DNA of 64,000 nt from Nocardiopsis sp. N85 (GCF_028882275.1 NZ_JARBUT010000002.1:328619-392618); one strand, 5' to 3'; positions 52,799 to 62,473 are shown, numbered from the stretch's first letter. A program made the numbers and translations. Notes: generated from the sequence alone by a model not told the origin.

Positions 52799-54207
52799 CA
52801 GAGGGATTCCTCCGTCGACACCGGTTCCGCTCCGCTCTCGGTCTTCTCCGCACGGCGACGGAGCGCTTCACGGAAAAGCTCGTCGTCCACCTCGGGCACG
52901 GCGCCGTAGCGGCCGACGAGGTAACGACGGACTCGGTTCTCGTCACCTCGGGGCTTGAAGTCGCTGAGCGGATAGAGGGACGTGCGGGCCTGTCCGTCCT
53001 TTTCCACGAACCAGACGTGATCGCGTTGGAGGACCTCCTCACCTCTGATGTTCCCCAGAAGGGCGGCATCATGGCTGGTGAAGATCAACTGGGCGCCCCC
53101 GGCGTTGTGCTCCTCATCCTGGAAGAGGGAGACGAGCGTCGCGGAGAGGTGAGGATGCAGGCTGGCGTCGATCTCGTCCACGACGAGCACACCACCGTTC
53201 TCCAGCACACGTTGTGCCTCGAAGCCGAGCGTGACGAGCGCTCTCGTCCCGGAGGACTCCTCCTCCCAGGGAAGAAGGGGGTCGGCCCCGCTCCCCCGGG
53301 AATGGCGGAAGAGGATTTCGGGAGCCCTGCGCATGATCAGCGCATCGGAGCGAAGACCCTTCGGATTTCCGTGGTATCCGCCTTCCCGGTGCTGAACGGG
53401 CACCTGGACCTCGGCGTATCCGATGTCGGGGTCGCCGTCCGAACCCGTCCGCGTTTCTTCGAGGTTCTCGACCGGGTGCGAGGGACTGGAAGCGGGCCCG
53501 GGAGGGACTGTGGACAGTTCGACGCCGAGAACACCGGTACCGGCGGACGCGAGAAGGTCCGCCAGGGATCGCAGAGCGCCTCGGGACACGCGCCCGTCGC
53601 GCAACCAGACGGGCTGTTCGCAGCGGTGTTCGGAGGCGAACACGAGGACCTCGGAGAACCAGCGGTAGATCGGCTCCACCTCCTCGTTGGAGGTGCGGGC
53701 CGCGACCGTGAGGAAGAGGGTGTTCTCGGCGGTGATCGCCTCGACCTGACGAAGTTTCGCGGGGGTGTGGTCACCGAACGAGAAGTCACCGACCTCTCTT
53801 TCGAAGAGCACCCTCTTTCTCTTCTTCGGGTAGGAGTACAGCCACTCCTCGACCACGCGCTCGTCGTCGATGGCGAACCCGTAGGTGTACCGCACGCCGT
53901 CGAGGACGAGGTCCACGACGAAGGTGGACGGCCGTTCCCGTGCTTCGGCTTCGAAGGCGAAGGGGTACCGGAGTATCCCCCCACCCGGTTCGTTACCGCT
54001 CATCGACCATCTGACCGTGTCCCGCATCAGCGCGAGCGCGTTCAGGAAGTTGGACTTGCCCGAGGCGTTGGCGCCGAAGATCCCGGCGACCGTGACGGCC
54101 TCCCAGTCGGCTTTCCGCGGACGGGCGTCGTCGTAGACGGGAGTGAGCAGGAGCTGCTGCTCTTCGCGAATGGACTTGTGGTTTTCAACGCGGAAACTCA
54201 ACAGCAT
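52795..54207 (-). CDS. rloA: RloA-like AAA/ABC-type ATPase
   Basis: 470 residues. Walker A is GANASGKSN (Lys51), the signature-like loop is EESSGTRALV, and Walker B is VLVVDEIDASLHP, followed by FTSHDAALL (H-loop); this is the SMC/ABC-like fold of RloA and AbiL-type ATPases. It probably gates the RloB effector. GGGAGAAGG precedes the ATG. Codon use is a little less GC-biased than in hemL, consistent with acquisition. No restriction enzyme or methylase lies beside the pair. Confidence 0.88.
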   Translation of the reverse strand: MLLSFRVENHKSIREEQQLLLTPVYDDARPRKADWEAVTVAGIFGANASGKSNFLNALALMRDTVRWSMSGNEPGGGILRYPFAFEAEARERPSTFVVDLVLDGVRYTYGFAIDDERVVEEWLYSYPKKRKRVLFEREVGDFSFGDHTPAKLRQVEAITAENTLFLTVAARTSNEEVEPIYRWFSEVLVFASEHRCEQPVWLRDGRVSRGALRSLADLLASAGTGVLGVELSTVPPGPASSPSHPVENLEETRTGSDGDPDIGYAEVQVPVQHREGGYHGNPKGLRSDALIMRRAPEILFRHSRGSGADPLLPWEEESSGTRALVTLGFEAQRVLENGGVLVVDEIDASLHPHLSATLVSLFQDEEHNAGGAQLIFTSHDAALLGNIRGEEVLQRDHVWFVEKDGQARTSLYPLSDFKPRGDENRVRRYLVGRYGAVPEVDDELFREALRRRAEKTESGAEPVSTEESLW

Positions 54208-54314
54208 CGCAGCCTTCTCCCTGATATCCGAGCGGCTTCACCGTCTTCTGTGCGGAAAATTCGCACACGCCAAGAATGCCACGGCTCCATGGCCACGCAC
54301 GTGTGGAATGACGA

Positions 54315-54342
54315 ACGCCCCGGCCGGAGGCGGCCGGGGCGT
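54315..54342 (-). terminator. terminator of the PAP2 phosphatase gene
   Basis: A perfect 12-bp stem ACGCCCCGGCCG/CGGCCGGGGCGT with a 4-base loop, 18 bases beyond the stop codon of the PAP2 gene on the minus strand. Confidence 0.75.
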
Positions 54343-54359
54343 CGGGGCGCGAGGGCCTG

Positions 54360-55025
54360 TCAGGCGTCCGCGTGGGCGCGGGGTCCGGTGGAGGCGTTGG
54401 GGCCGTGCGGGGTGCCGGCGGACGCGGAGCGGACCAGGGGCCTGAGGTGTTCGTGCTCGGCGGCCTTCTCGACCAGGGCCGTCAACGGGCGGGCCATGGC
54501 GAGCGAGACGGCGGTGGCGACGGCCGCGCCGAGGAGGAGTCCGACGGTGACGTCGTGCGGGTAGTGAGCGCCCACGAGGACCCGGGAGAAGGCCTCCAGG
54601 ACGGCGAAGACCACCGCGATCGGGGCGGCGCTCCTCCAGGCGATGACGACGGCCGCGGCGGCGGCGCCGGCGATCGCGGAGTGGTTGCTGGGGAAGGACC
54701 AGTCGCCGAGGGGGTCACAGGTGGCGATGGTGGCCAGGTCGGTCATGGCCTGGCAGGGCCGCAGTTGTTCGAAGAACGACTTGACGGTGCGGCTGACGCC
54801 GTAGGCGACGACGGTGGCGATCGGGGCGAACAGCGCCAGTCCCACCAGGCGCGCGTCGATGGAGCGGGCGCGCCACCAGGCGGCGACGAAGAGGACCGCG
54901 AACACCACCAGGAACAGGTCGGTGCCCAGGTGGGTGGCCTCACGCGCCCAGGGGTGGAGCCCTCCGGCGAACTCGATCACGGCACGGGACCAGGCGGCAC
55001 TGATGGCGAGGATCTCAGAGATCAT
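54360..55025 (-). CDS. PAP2-family phosphatase
   Basis: 221 residues with five to six membrane helices. The three PAP2 motifs are KSFFEQLRP, FPSNHSAI and SRVLVGAHYPHDV, giving the full catalytic histidine set. Likely dephosphorylates a lipid or polyprenyl phosphate at the membrane. GGAGAGAG precedes the ATG. The C-terminal tail of about 40 residues is hydrophilic. Confidence 0.9.
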   Translation of the reverse strand: MISEILAISAAWSRAVIEFAGGLHPWAREATHLGTDLFLVVFAVLFVAAWWRARSIDARLVGLALFAPIATVVAYGVSRTVKSFFEQLRPCQAMTDLATIATCDPLGDWSFPSNHSAIAGAAAAAVVIAWRSAAPIAVVFAVLEAFSRVLVGAHYPHDVTVGLLLGAAVATAVSLAMARPLTALVEKAAEHEHLRPLVRSASAGTPHGPNASTGPRAHADA

Positions 55026-55283
55026 CTCTCTCCAGGGGGTGTCGGCGGGGAGGGTCGCGCGAACGGCAGGGGGAGAGGCCGGGCGACGTGGAGTCGACCG
55101 AAAGGTGACGTGACTCCCACGAATTGATGACGTCTACTGTCCATCCTGGCACCGAATCGGGGACGGGAAGGCCGCAATGGGCCCCGGTTCGACGAAAGAG
55201 AGGGGCGTCCCCGACGAAAGAGACGCCCTACCACTGGGTAACTTGAGTGGGGTCCACCCGCTTCACACCAGACCGGAGCCGGC

Positions 55284-55766
55284 ATGACCACGAACTTCAC
55301 CACGGCGGACCTCATCGACGACCACGGCGACACCCTGCGGAGCTGCTCGACGCAGTTCCGGGGGTACGGAGGCCGGCCCGGGTTCGGCGGCCCCGTCCGC
55401 ACCGTCAAGTGCCACGAGGACAACGGTCTGGTCAAGCAGGTCCTCAACACCCCCGGCGACGGTGCCGTGCTGGTCGTGGACGGCGGCGGCTCCCTGCGGT
55501 CGGCCCTGATGGGCGACATGATCGCCGAGGCCGCCGTGGCCAACGGCTGGGCCGGGGTCGTCATCCACGGCGCGGTCCGCGACACGGTGGCCCTCGGGCG
55601 GCTGGACCTGGGGGTCAAGGCACTGGGCTCCAACCCGCGCAAGTCCGCCAAGGACGCCGCCGGCCGCCTGGACGTACCGGTGACCTTCGGCGACGTCACG
55701 TTCGTCCCCGGCGAGTGGCTGTACGCGGACGAGGACGGCATCGTGGTGAACGCGGAGAAGATCTGA
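55284..55766 (+). CDS. RraA-like protein (HMG/CHA aldolase or RNase E regulator family)
   Basis: 160 residues, a single RraA domain. [20 protein letters not shown] and [14 protein letters not shown] hold the metal- and substrate-binding residues, including the Arg-Asp of the aldolases. Family members are either 4-hydroxy-4-methyl-2-oxoglutarate aldolases or RNase E inhibitors; aldolase is likelier here. GGAG precedes the ATG. A strong terminator follows. Confidence 0.9.
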   Translation: MTTNFTTADLIDDHGDTLRSCSTQFRGYGGRPGFGGPVRTVKCHEDNGLVKQVLNTPGDGAVLVVDGGGSLRSALMGDMIAEAAVANGWAGVVIHGAVRDTVALGRLDLGVKALGSNPRKSAKDAAGRLDVPVTFGDVTFVPGEWLYADEDGIVVNAEKI

Positions 55767-55799
55767 GTAGAACGACGGATATGTCGCTTATGTGCAGAT

Positions 55800-55839
55800 C
55801 ATGAACGGCGAGGGCCCGTGCGGGCCCTCGCCGTTCATG
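55800..55839 (+). terminator. intrinsic terminator of the RraA-like gene
   Basis: A perfect 19-bp stem (CATGAACGGCGAGGGCCCG with its complement) around two bases, followed by TTCCCGTTCG, 34 bases past the stop codon. Confidence 0.85.
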
Positions 55840-55918
55840 TTCCCGTTCGCCTGTTCCACGGTGCCCGTTCCCGGCCGGGGAGTGGTGCGAGGGCCTGCGA
55901 CTCCGAATACGGCGAGGC

Positions 55919-55924
55919 TACGAT
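55919..55924 (+). promoter_or_regulatory. candidate -10 box of the CHAT module
   Basis: TACGAT upstream of the GTG at 55995, which has GGAAGGAA as ribosome binding site. It would drive the three-gene unit 55995-60871, with no -35 that I am confident of. Confidence 0.4.
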
Positions 55925-55994
55925 GGAGGCGTCACCCGCCCTCCTCCACCGCCCCCACCCCGGACCGGCGCACGGTCCAGCGGGAAGGAACACC

Positions 55995-56411
55995 GTGGCC
56001 GAACCCCCCGAGGACGCACGCCCCTCCACCGCGCTGCTGTTGGCGGCGGTGTGCGAGAACGCCGATGCCATCCGATCCCGGCTCTCCCGCCGTCCGGACG
56101 GACCCGCACTGCTGGAGGGGGTCCTGGACCGCGCGGTCGAGGGCGAGGACCCCCGGGCCGCGCTCGACGTCCTGCACCAGGCCTTGCGAGCGCTGGGCGC
56201 GACACGCGGTCTGCACGGGTACACGAGGACCCGGGGGCCCGGGGAGGGCGGTGGCGTCGGGGTCCCCGGGCTCGGCCCCGCCCGGCCCGCCCCCGGCACG
56301 CTCGGGTGCCCGCGCGGGCGGTGTGCCCGCGCGTGGAGGCCCACCCCCGCCGAGGACGTGCCGACCTGCCGGATCCACGGTGAGCCGCTGGCTCCCGCGT
56401 CCGGGGGGTAG
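55995..56411 (+). CDS. small protein with zinc-knuckle-like C-terminus (CHAT module)
   Basis: 138 residues. A helical N-terminal half (about 12-72, with LLLAAVCENADAIRSRL and AALDVLHQALRALG) and a Gly-rich linker are followed by Cys105, Cys110, Cys125 and His128 (CPRGRC...CRIHG), a possible zinc-binding knuckle. I recall small proteins of this shape next to CHAT-protease genes in actinobacteria, without known function. GTG 55995 follows a GGAAGGAA site; an ATG at 55923 would overlap the -10 box. It ends two bases before the next gene. Confidence 0.6.
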   Translation: MAEPPEDARPSTALLLAAVCENADAIRSRLSRRPDGPALLEGVLDRAVEGEDPRAALDVLHQALRALGATRGLHGYTRTRGPGEGGGVGVPGLGPARPAPGTLGCPRGRCARAWRPTPAEDVPTCRIHGEPLAPASGG

Positions 56412-56413
56412 CC

Positions 56414-57520
56414 GTGGGTCCCATGCTCACCGAACTGGGCAGGCGGCTGACGGACAAGTGGCTGACCCTGCTCACACTGCCCGGTGCCCTCTTCCTCGCG
56501 GTGGCCGCCGGCGCCCTCGTCCTGGGCCGCGACCACACCTGGGACGCCGCCCATCTCGTACACCGGATCACCGCCTGGGCGGAGGACCCGCGTGTCGACA
56601 CGGTCGGAGGGCAGGTGGTGGTCTTCGCGGCCGTCATCGCGACCGCCACCCTGGTCGGTCTGCTGGCCGACGGGCTGGGAACGGCCCTGGAGCGGGTGTG
56701 GCTCGCCGCCGACTGGCGCTCCTGGCCTCGGCCCGCCCGGCTCCTGGCCCGATGGCGGGTACGGGCCCGCCACCGCCGCTGGTCCCGGGCCCACGAACGG
56801 CTGAGGGCGGCCCTCGCCGAGGGCGGCGGGGACCGGGAGACGGATGCGGACGCCGAGCCCGCCGAGATCACCGTCGCCGAGCCCTCCGACGCCCCGGAGG
56901 CCGAACCCGCCGCGACCGCGGGGAACACGGACGCCGCGCACTCCGTCCCGGCCGGGACGGCTGTCGCCGGGCCCTCGGGGCCCTCCGACGCCACGGACGC
57001 CGAGCCCGCCGACCCCGAGGACGGGCGGCCGTCGTTCGACGAGGCCTACGACCGGCTGGTGCGGATCGCCCCCGAGGAGCCCGACCGTCCCACGTGGTGC
57101 GGCGACCGGCTCCACGCCGTCGCCGTCCGGTTCCGCCGGGAGCACGCGCTGGAGTTGGCCGTGGTGTGGCCGCACCTGTGGCTGATGCTGCCCGACGGCG
57201 TGTGCGAGCAGATCCGCGCGGCCCGTCAGGACCTGGCGCGGGCGTTCGTCCTGGGCGCGTGGAGCCTGGTCCACCTCCCGCTGGTCCTCTGGTGGTACCC
57301 GGCCGTGATCGTCGCCGCCGTCCTGGCGGCCGTCGCGTGGTGGCGCGTCCGCTCGGCGGTGGAGACCTACGCCGTGCTCCTGGAGGCGGCCGTGCGACTG
57401 CACGTGGCGGACCTGGCCGCACAGGTGGGTGTGGAGTACACGGGTCCCCTCAGCCCTGCGGCGGGGCGGGCCCTGACCCTGCGGCTGCACGCCGGCGTCC
57501 CGCCGCGCCCCCGCGACTGA
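56414..57520 (+). CDS. membrane protein of the CHAT module
   Basis: 368 residues. Hydrophobic helices at about 20-38 and 67-88, then a basic loop and a long acidic Glu/Ala/Pro-rich segment (about 130-205), then two more helices (about 285-310). The C-terminal part is a cytoplasmic helix ending in a basic tail. No catalytic motif. Its GTG is two bases after the upstream gene, so they are coupled. Probably a membrane platform for the CHAT protein (inference). Confidence 0.65.
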   Translation: MGPMLTELGRRLTDKWLTLLTLPGALFLAVAAGALVLGRDHTWDAAHLVHRITAWAEDPRVDTVGGQVVVFAAVIATATLVGLLADGLGTALERVWLAADWRSWPRPARLLARWRVRARHRRWSRAHERLRAALAEGGGDRETDADAEPAEITVAEPSDAPEAEPAATAGNTDAAHSVPAGTAVAGPSGPSDATDAEPADPEDGRPSFDEAYDRLVRIAPEEPDRPTWCGDRLHAVAVRFRREHALELAVVWPHLWLMLPDGVCEQIRAARQDLARAFVLGAWSLVHLPLVLWWYPAVIVAAVLAAVAWWRVRSAVETYAVLLEAAVRLHVADLAAQVGVEYTGPLSPAAGRALTLRLHAGVPPRPRD

Positions 57521-57625
57521 AACCCCGGTGACCACTTCCGGCCTTCGTCCGCCGACTCCCTTCGCCGGTACCGGTCCCGCCGGCATCCTGACGCCGACAG
57601 CGCGGATCCAGCCGGAGGGTACCGG

Positions 57626-60600
57626 ATGCGGGAGAGACTGCTGGGAACCGTGTTCGAGCGTGTGAACCGGTGCGTGTCGGGCGCGGACCCGGCCGAGCTG
57701 CTCGAACCGGAGGCCGCCGCGGAGATCGACCGGCTCATCGAGCTGCACGAGGCCGCACCGAACGACCCGGAGATCGCCTTCGTCCTCGGCTGGGCGCGCT
57801 GGGCCCGGTCGGAGGCGGTGTCCGGAGACGGGCGCGAGGCCGAGCGGACCGCCGCCGCGAAGCTCCTGAGGCAGCACTTCATCCACGGCTGGGAACCACT
57901 GCCCGGCGACCTGTTGCCCCTGATCGCCGAACGGGTCTTCCCCAGCGCGGTCGTCATGCTGGACATGGCGGCGGCCTTCCAGGACGTTTCGATCCTGGAC
58001 TCCGTGGTCGACCAGTGGGAGCGCATCGCCTCCGCCACCCCACCGGAGGACGTGGACAGGGCCGCGGCCCTGAGCAACCTCGGCAAGGCCCTGAGCATGA
58101 GGGCGGGGCGCACCGACGACCTCGCGTCCCTGGACCGCGCCGTGCTGGTCACGACCGCCGCGGTGCACGTGGCCGAGCGCAGGACCCGACCCTCCGAGGA
58201 TCTGGCCGGATTCCTGGCGAACCTGGGTCTGATCCGGATCGTCCGGTCCTGGCGCACCGGGGATCGGGCGGACCTGGCCCAGGGCATCGGGCGCCTCGAA
58301 CAGGCCGCCGAGGCCGCCCCCGAGGGCGACCCCGTCCGGACCAGGGCCCGGATCAACCTCTGCGTGGCGCTGCGCACGAGCTTCGAGCGCACCGGCTCCG
58401 AGGCCGACCTCGACCGGGCGATCCGGTTCGGCCGCGACGCCATGCGCGCCTGCCCCGACGACGGGGCCGAGCGGGCGCTGGCCCTGCACGCGCTCGGCGG
58501 CGCCCTGCACGCGCGCTACCTGTGCACCGGGGACACCGGGGATGCGAACGACTCCGTCGGCGCCCTGCGCGCCAGCGCCGCCGCGCTCGCGGAGGACGAC
58601 CCGCACCGGGCCACGGCCTCCCACGCGCTCGGCGCGGCACTGGTCTCGCGGTTCTTCGGCACGGGTGACCGGAACGACCTGGAACAGGCGGTGGAGGCGA
58701 CCGGCGCGGCGGTCATGGCCACTCCGGGCGACCACCCGGACCTGCCCGTCTTCCTCAACGGCCTGGCGCGCGCCCATCTGGCCCGGTATCGCGCCGGTGA
58801 CGGCGGCGGCCTGGACCGGGCGGTCCTGGCCATGCGCCGTACCGTCTCATCGGTACCGGACGACCACGCCATGCTGCCCACCCACCGCGCGCTCCTGGCC
58901 GAGGCCCTGCACGCCCGCTTCACACACGGCGGCGACCCGGAGGACCTGGACGAGGCCGTGGAGGAGTTCCGGGCCGCCACGTCCGAGGGCTTCGACGAGA
59001 CCCCCGACGGGGCCCGGGTCCTGCTCGAACTGGGCGGCGCCCTGGACGACCGGTGGCGGCTCACGGGCCGGCCCGCCGACCGCGAGGCCGCCCGCGTCGC
59101 CTTCGAGCGGGCCTGGAAGCCGGAGTCGGCGCCCCCGACCCTGCGCATCAGCGCCGCCCTCGCGGTCGCGGAGACCACGACCGATCCCGTACGGGCGTCC
59201 GAGGTCCTGGACGCCGCCGTGCGCCTGCTGGTGCGGGCGGCACCGCGCAGCCTCCGTCGCGGCGACCAGCAGAGCACGCTGGAGCGCTTCCCCGGTCTGG
59301 CCGCGCGGGCCGCCGCAGCGGCACTGAACGCCCCGGGCGGCACGTCCACCGACCGGGCGGTGCGCGCGCTGGGGGCGCTGGAGACCGGTCGTGGGATCCT
59401 GATCGGCCAGGCCCTCGACGTGCGCGGCGAACTCTCCGACCTGTGGCGCGATCACCCCGCGCTCGCGGAGCGGTTCGTCAGGCTGCGCGACGCGCTGGAC
59501 GGGACCGCGTTCGGGGCCTTCGATCCCTCCTCACGCACTCTCGCCGCCGAACCCGCCCTGGCGGCCGTGGCCGGCGGGCCCGGGGCGGCCGACGCGGGGC
59601 GGACCGCGCGGGCCTGGGCCCAGAGCGCGGTCCGGGACCGGCACGAGCTGACCCGTGAACTCGACTCGCTCATCGAGCGCATCCGCGACGAGACCGGTCT
59701 GACCGGGTTCGGTCTGCCGCCCGGCCTGGACGAACTGCTGGCCGAGGCCGGCCGGGGCCCGGTCGTGGTGCTGACCGCCGCCCCCCGGCGGTGCGACGCC
59801 CTCCTGCTCACCGAGTCCGGGGTCCGGCACCTGCCGCTCCCCGCCCTGACCCACCGCGAGCTGGCCGACCGGGTCGACCGGGCGCGCGCCGTGACGGCAC
59901 CCGGCCGGGAGTCGGACGACGACACCGAAGCCCAGGAGGTGCTGTCGGACACCCTGGCGTGGCTGTGGGACGTGGCCGCCGGCCCCGTCCTGGAGGCGTT
60001 GGGTCTCACCGACGAGGCCGCACAGGACCCGCCCCGGATCTGGTGGGTGACGGGGGGTCTGCTGGGACGGCTACCGCTGCACGCGGCGGGCCACCACACG
60101 GACACCGCCGACGGCCCGCCGCGCACGGTGATGGACCGCGCGGTCTCCTCCACCGCGCCCAGCGTCCGCGCCCTGCGCCACGCACGCGAGCGCGAGGAGG
60201 CCGCCGCGCTCGGGGAGGGCGGTCACGCGCTGGTCGTCGCGATGCCCGGGGTGCCGGGCCTGGCCGGAGCCCCCCTGCTCCAGCACGTGGAGGAGGAGGC
60301 GGCCAAGGTGGTCGGGCACCTGCCCGGCGCGGTCGTGCTCGGGGCGGATGGGACCCCGGTGAGCAGCGACGCGGTCCTGCGCGCCCTGCCCGACTGCGCG
60401 GTGGCGCACTTCGCCTGCCACGGCGCGGGCCACCCCGAGGACCCCTCGCTCAGCCGTCTGGTGCTCGCCGACGACGCCTCCTCCCCGCTGACGGTCGCCC
60501 GGTTGGGCACGGTCGGCCTCGACCGGGCCCGCCTCGCCTACCTGTCGGCGTGCGAGACGGCCGCCGTCCAGGTCCCCGACCTGCTGGACGAGTCCATCCA

Positions 60601-60871
60601 CGTCTCCACGGCCTTCCAACTGGCGGGGTTCCCGCACGTGGTGGGCACGCTGTGGGCGATCGACGACGAGGTGTCGGTGGTCATCGCCGACGAGTTCTAC
60701 GCCCGCCTGCGCGAGGACGGCGGCGGGCCCGATCCCGCCCGCGCGGCACGGGCCCTGCACGGCGCGATCCGCGCGGTCCGCGACGGTGCGGGCCTGCCGC
60801 CGGAACTGGCCGGGTGGGACCGGACGGCCGCACCGATGCTCTGGGCGGCCCATCTGCACATCGGAGCCTGA
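57626..60871 (+). CDS. TPR-CHAT caspase-like protease
   Basis: 1081 residues. An array of TPR-like repeats fills about 100-600, each with alternating Leu/Ala-rich helices and AxLxNLGxAL-like cores. The C-terminal CHAT domain (about 690-1081) has catalytic His932 in HFACHGAG and Cys976 in LSACETA, the separase/caspase-type dyad. Such proteins act in bacterial conflict or signalling systems. GGAGGG precedes the ATG. It is 105 bases after the membrane protein gene. Its substrate and the activating signal are unknown. Confidence 0.9.
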   Translation: MRERLLGTVFERVNRCVSGADPAELLEPEAAAEIDRLIELHEAAPNDPEIAFVLGWARWARSEAVSGDGREAERTAAAKLLRQHFIHGWEPLPGDLLPLIAERVFPSAVVMLDMAAAFQDVSILDSVVDQWERIASATPPEDVDRAAALSNLGKALSMRAGRTDDLASLDRAVLVTTAAVHVAERRTRPSEDLAGFLANLGLIRIVRSWRTGDRADLAQGIGRLEQAAEAAPEGDPVRTRARINLCVALRTSFERTGSEADLDRAIRFGRDAMRACPDDGAERALALHALGGALHARYLCTGDTGDANDSVGALRASAAALAEDDPHRATASHALGAALVSRFFGTGDRNDLEQAVEATGAAVMATPGDHPDLPVFLNGLARAHLARYRAGDGGGLDRAVLAMRRTVSSVPDDHAMLPTHRALLAEALHARFTHGGDPEDLDEAVEEFRAATSEGFDETPDGARVLLELGGALDDRWRLTGRPADREAARVAFERAWKPESAPPTLRISAALAVAETTTDPVRASEVLDAAVRLLVRAAPRSLRRGDQQSTLERFPGLAARAAAAALNAPGGTSTDRAVRALGALETGRGILIGQALDVRGELSDLWRDHPALAERFVRLRDALDGTAFGAFDPSSRTLAAEPALAAVAGGPGAADAGRTARAWAQSAVRDRHELTRELDSLIERIRDETGLTGFGLPPGLDELLAEAGRGPVVVLTAAPRRCDALLLTESGVRHLPLPALTHRELADRVDRARAVTAPGRESDDDTEAQEVLSDTLAWLWDVAAGPVLEALGLTDEAAQDPPRIWWVTGGLLGRLPLHAAGHHTDTADGPPRTVMDRAVSSTAPSVRALRHAREREEAAALGEGGHALVVAMPGVPGLAGAPLLQHVEEEAAKVVGHLPGAVVLGADGTPVSSDAVLRALPDCAVAHFACHGAGHPEDPSLSRLVLADDASSPLTVARLGTVGLDRARLAYLSACETAAVQVPDLLDESIHVSTAFQLAGFPHVVGTLWAIDDEVSVVIADEFYARLREDGGGPDPARAARALHGAIRAVRDGAGLPPELAGWDRTAAPMLWAAHLHIGA

Positions 60872-60929
60872 GGACCCGCTCCCGGACCGCCGGCGCGCGG
60901 GGGTGCGGGGGTCCGGGGACACCTGCCCT

Positions 60930-61747
60930 CTAGGACGTGCCGACGGAGGAGCCGGTCGCGGCGTCCCACCCGCGCACACGGTGGATGTGGGCGGTCTTCG
61001 GGTAGGCGGCGTCGGTTCCCGAGCGGGGACCGATCTCGAAAAGGTCGATCATCAGGAAGAGCGGGTAACCGGGAGACCGGGGGACCCGTTTCACGATGAC
61101 GCCGTCACAGCCGATGATCGTGCCCGCCGCCCCCACACGGCCGTCCAGGTGTGCGGCTTCGACGCGTCCAGGGGCAGGGCGACCTCGGTCATGTCGGTGA
61201 TCAGCCGCGCGTCCGAGTGCGCCTTCACCCCGCATCGCGCACGACTCACCCTCTCCCCGACGGCGGCGGCGTCGATCTCGAACACGCAGACCTCGCCGCT
61301 GTCGTCCTCGGAGAGGTGCTCGGTCCCCACGAGCCACGCCGCGAGCATGCATCCCTCGTCCACGCTCGCGCTCACGGTGACGTCCACACGCCCGGCGGTG
61401 GGCGCCCACAGCAAACCCTCCGGTGTGTTCGTGCGGACGACGAGTCCATCCGGACGGTGCCGGTGCGTTCCCCGCCGAGAGCCCACCGGACCGGAGAAGA
61501 CCCCGGTCTGAAGGTTGGACACGCGAAGCGGGGCGTCCTCCTCCCGCCAGTCCGGCTGGTCGGCGTCGATACGCAGCCGCAGCCCGGAACCGTCGATGTC
61601 GTAGCGCGCCCGAGACCGTTCGGGCGATGTCCAGTGCGGCAGGTAGTGGTCGACCCAGCGGTCCTCCCTGAGCCGCGGAGCGGTGAAATCGTCCTCGAAA
61701 TCGGGCTCCCGGTCCGGAGGCTCGGGAAGACGGGCGTCAGCGATCAT
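60930..61747 (-). pseudogene. GH16-like (concanavalin A fold) gene with a frameshift
   Basis: The reading frame from 61747 runs to about 61135, then continues cleanly in another frame to the stop at 60930. The switch is at a run of five C on the plus strand (61130-61134); one extra base would restore VWGAAGTIIGCDG. The product resembles family 16 glycosyl hydrolases (FEDDFTAPRLREDRW, YDIDGSGLRLRID), but the catalytic ExDxxE appears as FEIDAAAVGE, so activity is doubtful. A sequencing error or a phase-variable homopolymer are possible. Upstream GTG starts exist to 61816. Confidence 0.65.
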
Positions 61748-62058
61748 GACCTCGTCCCGTCTGACGACGGTGCTCTTCACGGCAACGCAAGGGGCCTCCC
61801 CCTGAGTGGTGGACACGCGGATACCGGATCGGCTCGATTCGAGGGAAGCGGGACACCGCCGACGGCGATGAAGGACGGGTCGAGGGCCGATGCGGTCGCA
61901 GGGTCATCGCGTGAACGGGGCACACCCGGTCCACGGGTCATGTGAGTGACGTGGAGTCGTGTCCGTTGTGCCACAGGTCACCCGGGCGACAGGACGGGCA
62001 CGGCGCACCGGCGGCGGAAGCCGCACGACGGCCGATGTTCGGCCACCGGCGCGGGGAG

Positions 62059-62415
62059 CTAACCGTCGAGCATGCGCCGCATGCCGTCCAGCGCGGCCGG
62101 CGCCACTCGGTGGTAGATCCAGGTGCCACGGCGCTCGGACGTCAGCAGTCCGGCATCGCGGAGCTTCTTCAGGTGGTGGGAGACCGTGGACTGGGAGACG
62201 CCGACGTCGGAGATGTCGCAGACGCACGCCTCACCGCTGGGATGTGCGGCGATGCGGGAGAACAACCGCAGCCGCACCGGATCCGACAGTGCCTTGAACA
62301 TGGCCGCCCCCTGGAGGGCGTCGGCCTCGGAGAGGGGGGCCGAAGCCAGCGGTGGGCAGCAAGGGCCGGCCTGCTCCTCGGCGACCGGGAGGACCTGCGG
62401 CTGATTATTCGACAT
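62059..62415 (-). CDS. ArsR family metal-responsive repressor
   Basis: 118 residues. Winged-helix domain (about 33-110) with FKALSDPVRLRLFSRI, then ACVCDISDVGVSQSTVSHHL, in which the CxC is the alpha-3 metal site of ArsR/SmtB proteins. A Cys-Cys pair near residue 19-20 may add a second site. It is divergent from the cysteine-rich gene, with two palindromes between them. Arsenic or another soft metal is the likely inducer. Confidence 0.9.
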   Translation of the reverse strand: MSNNQPQVLPVAEEQAGPCCPPLASAPLSEADALQGAAMFKALSDPVRLRLFSRIAAHPSGEACVCDISDVGVSQSTVSHHLKKLRDAGLLTSERRGTWIYHRVAPAALDGMRRMLDG

Positions 62416-62424
62416 GTATCTATA

Positions 62425-62473
62425 TTGACAGACATCGATATTCGAGTCCAGAGTATATATCGACAAACGTCGA
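62425..62473. promoter_or_regulatory. two ArsR-type operator palindromes
   Basis: TTGAC-AGAC-ATCGA (62425-62438, imperfect) and TCGAC-AAAC-GTCGA (62460-62473, perfect) are spaced 35 bases centre to centre in an AT-rich patch between arsR and the cysteine-rich gene. They overlap the predicted promoters of both. Confidence 0.6.

Noticed and set aside
55835..58777. A minus-strand open frame of 980 codons opposite the CHAT module
   Set aside because: Low-complexity Arg/Gly/Val-rich translation with no start signal, antisense to well-supported genes.
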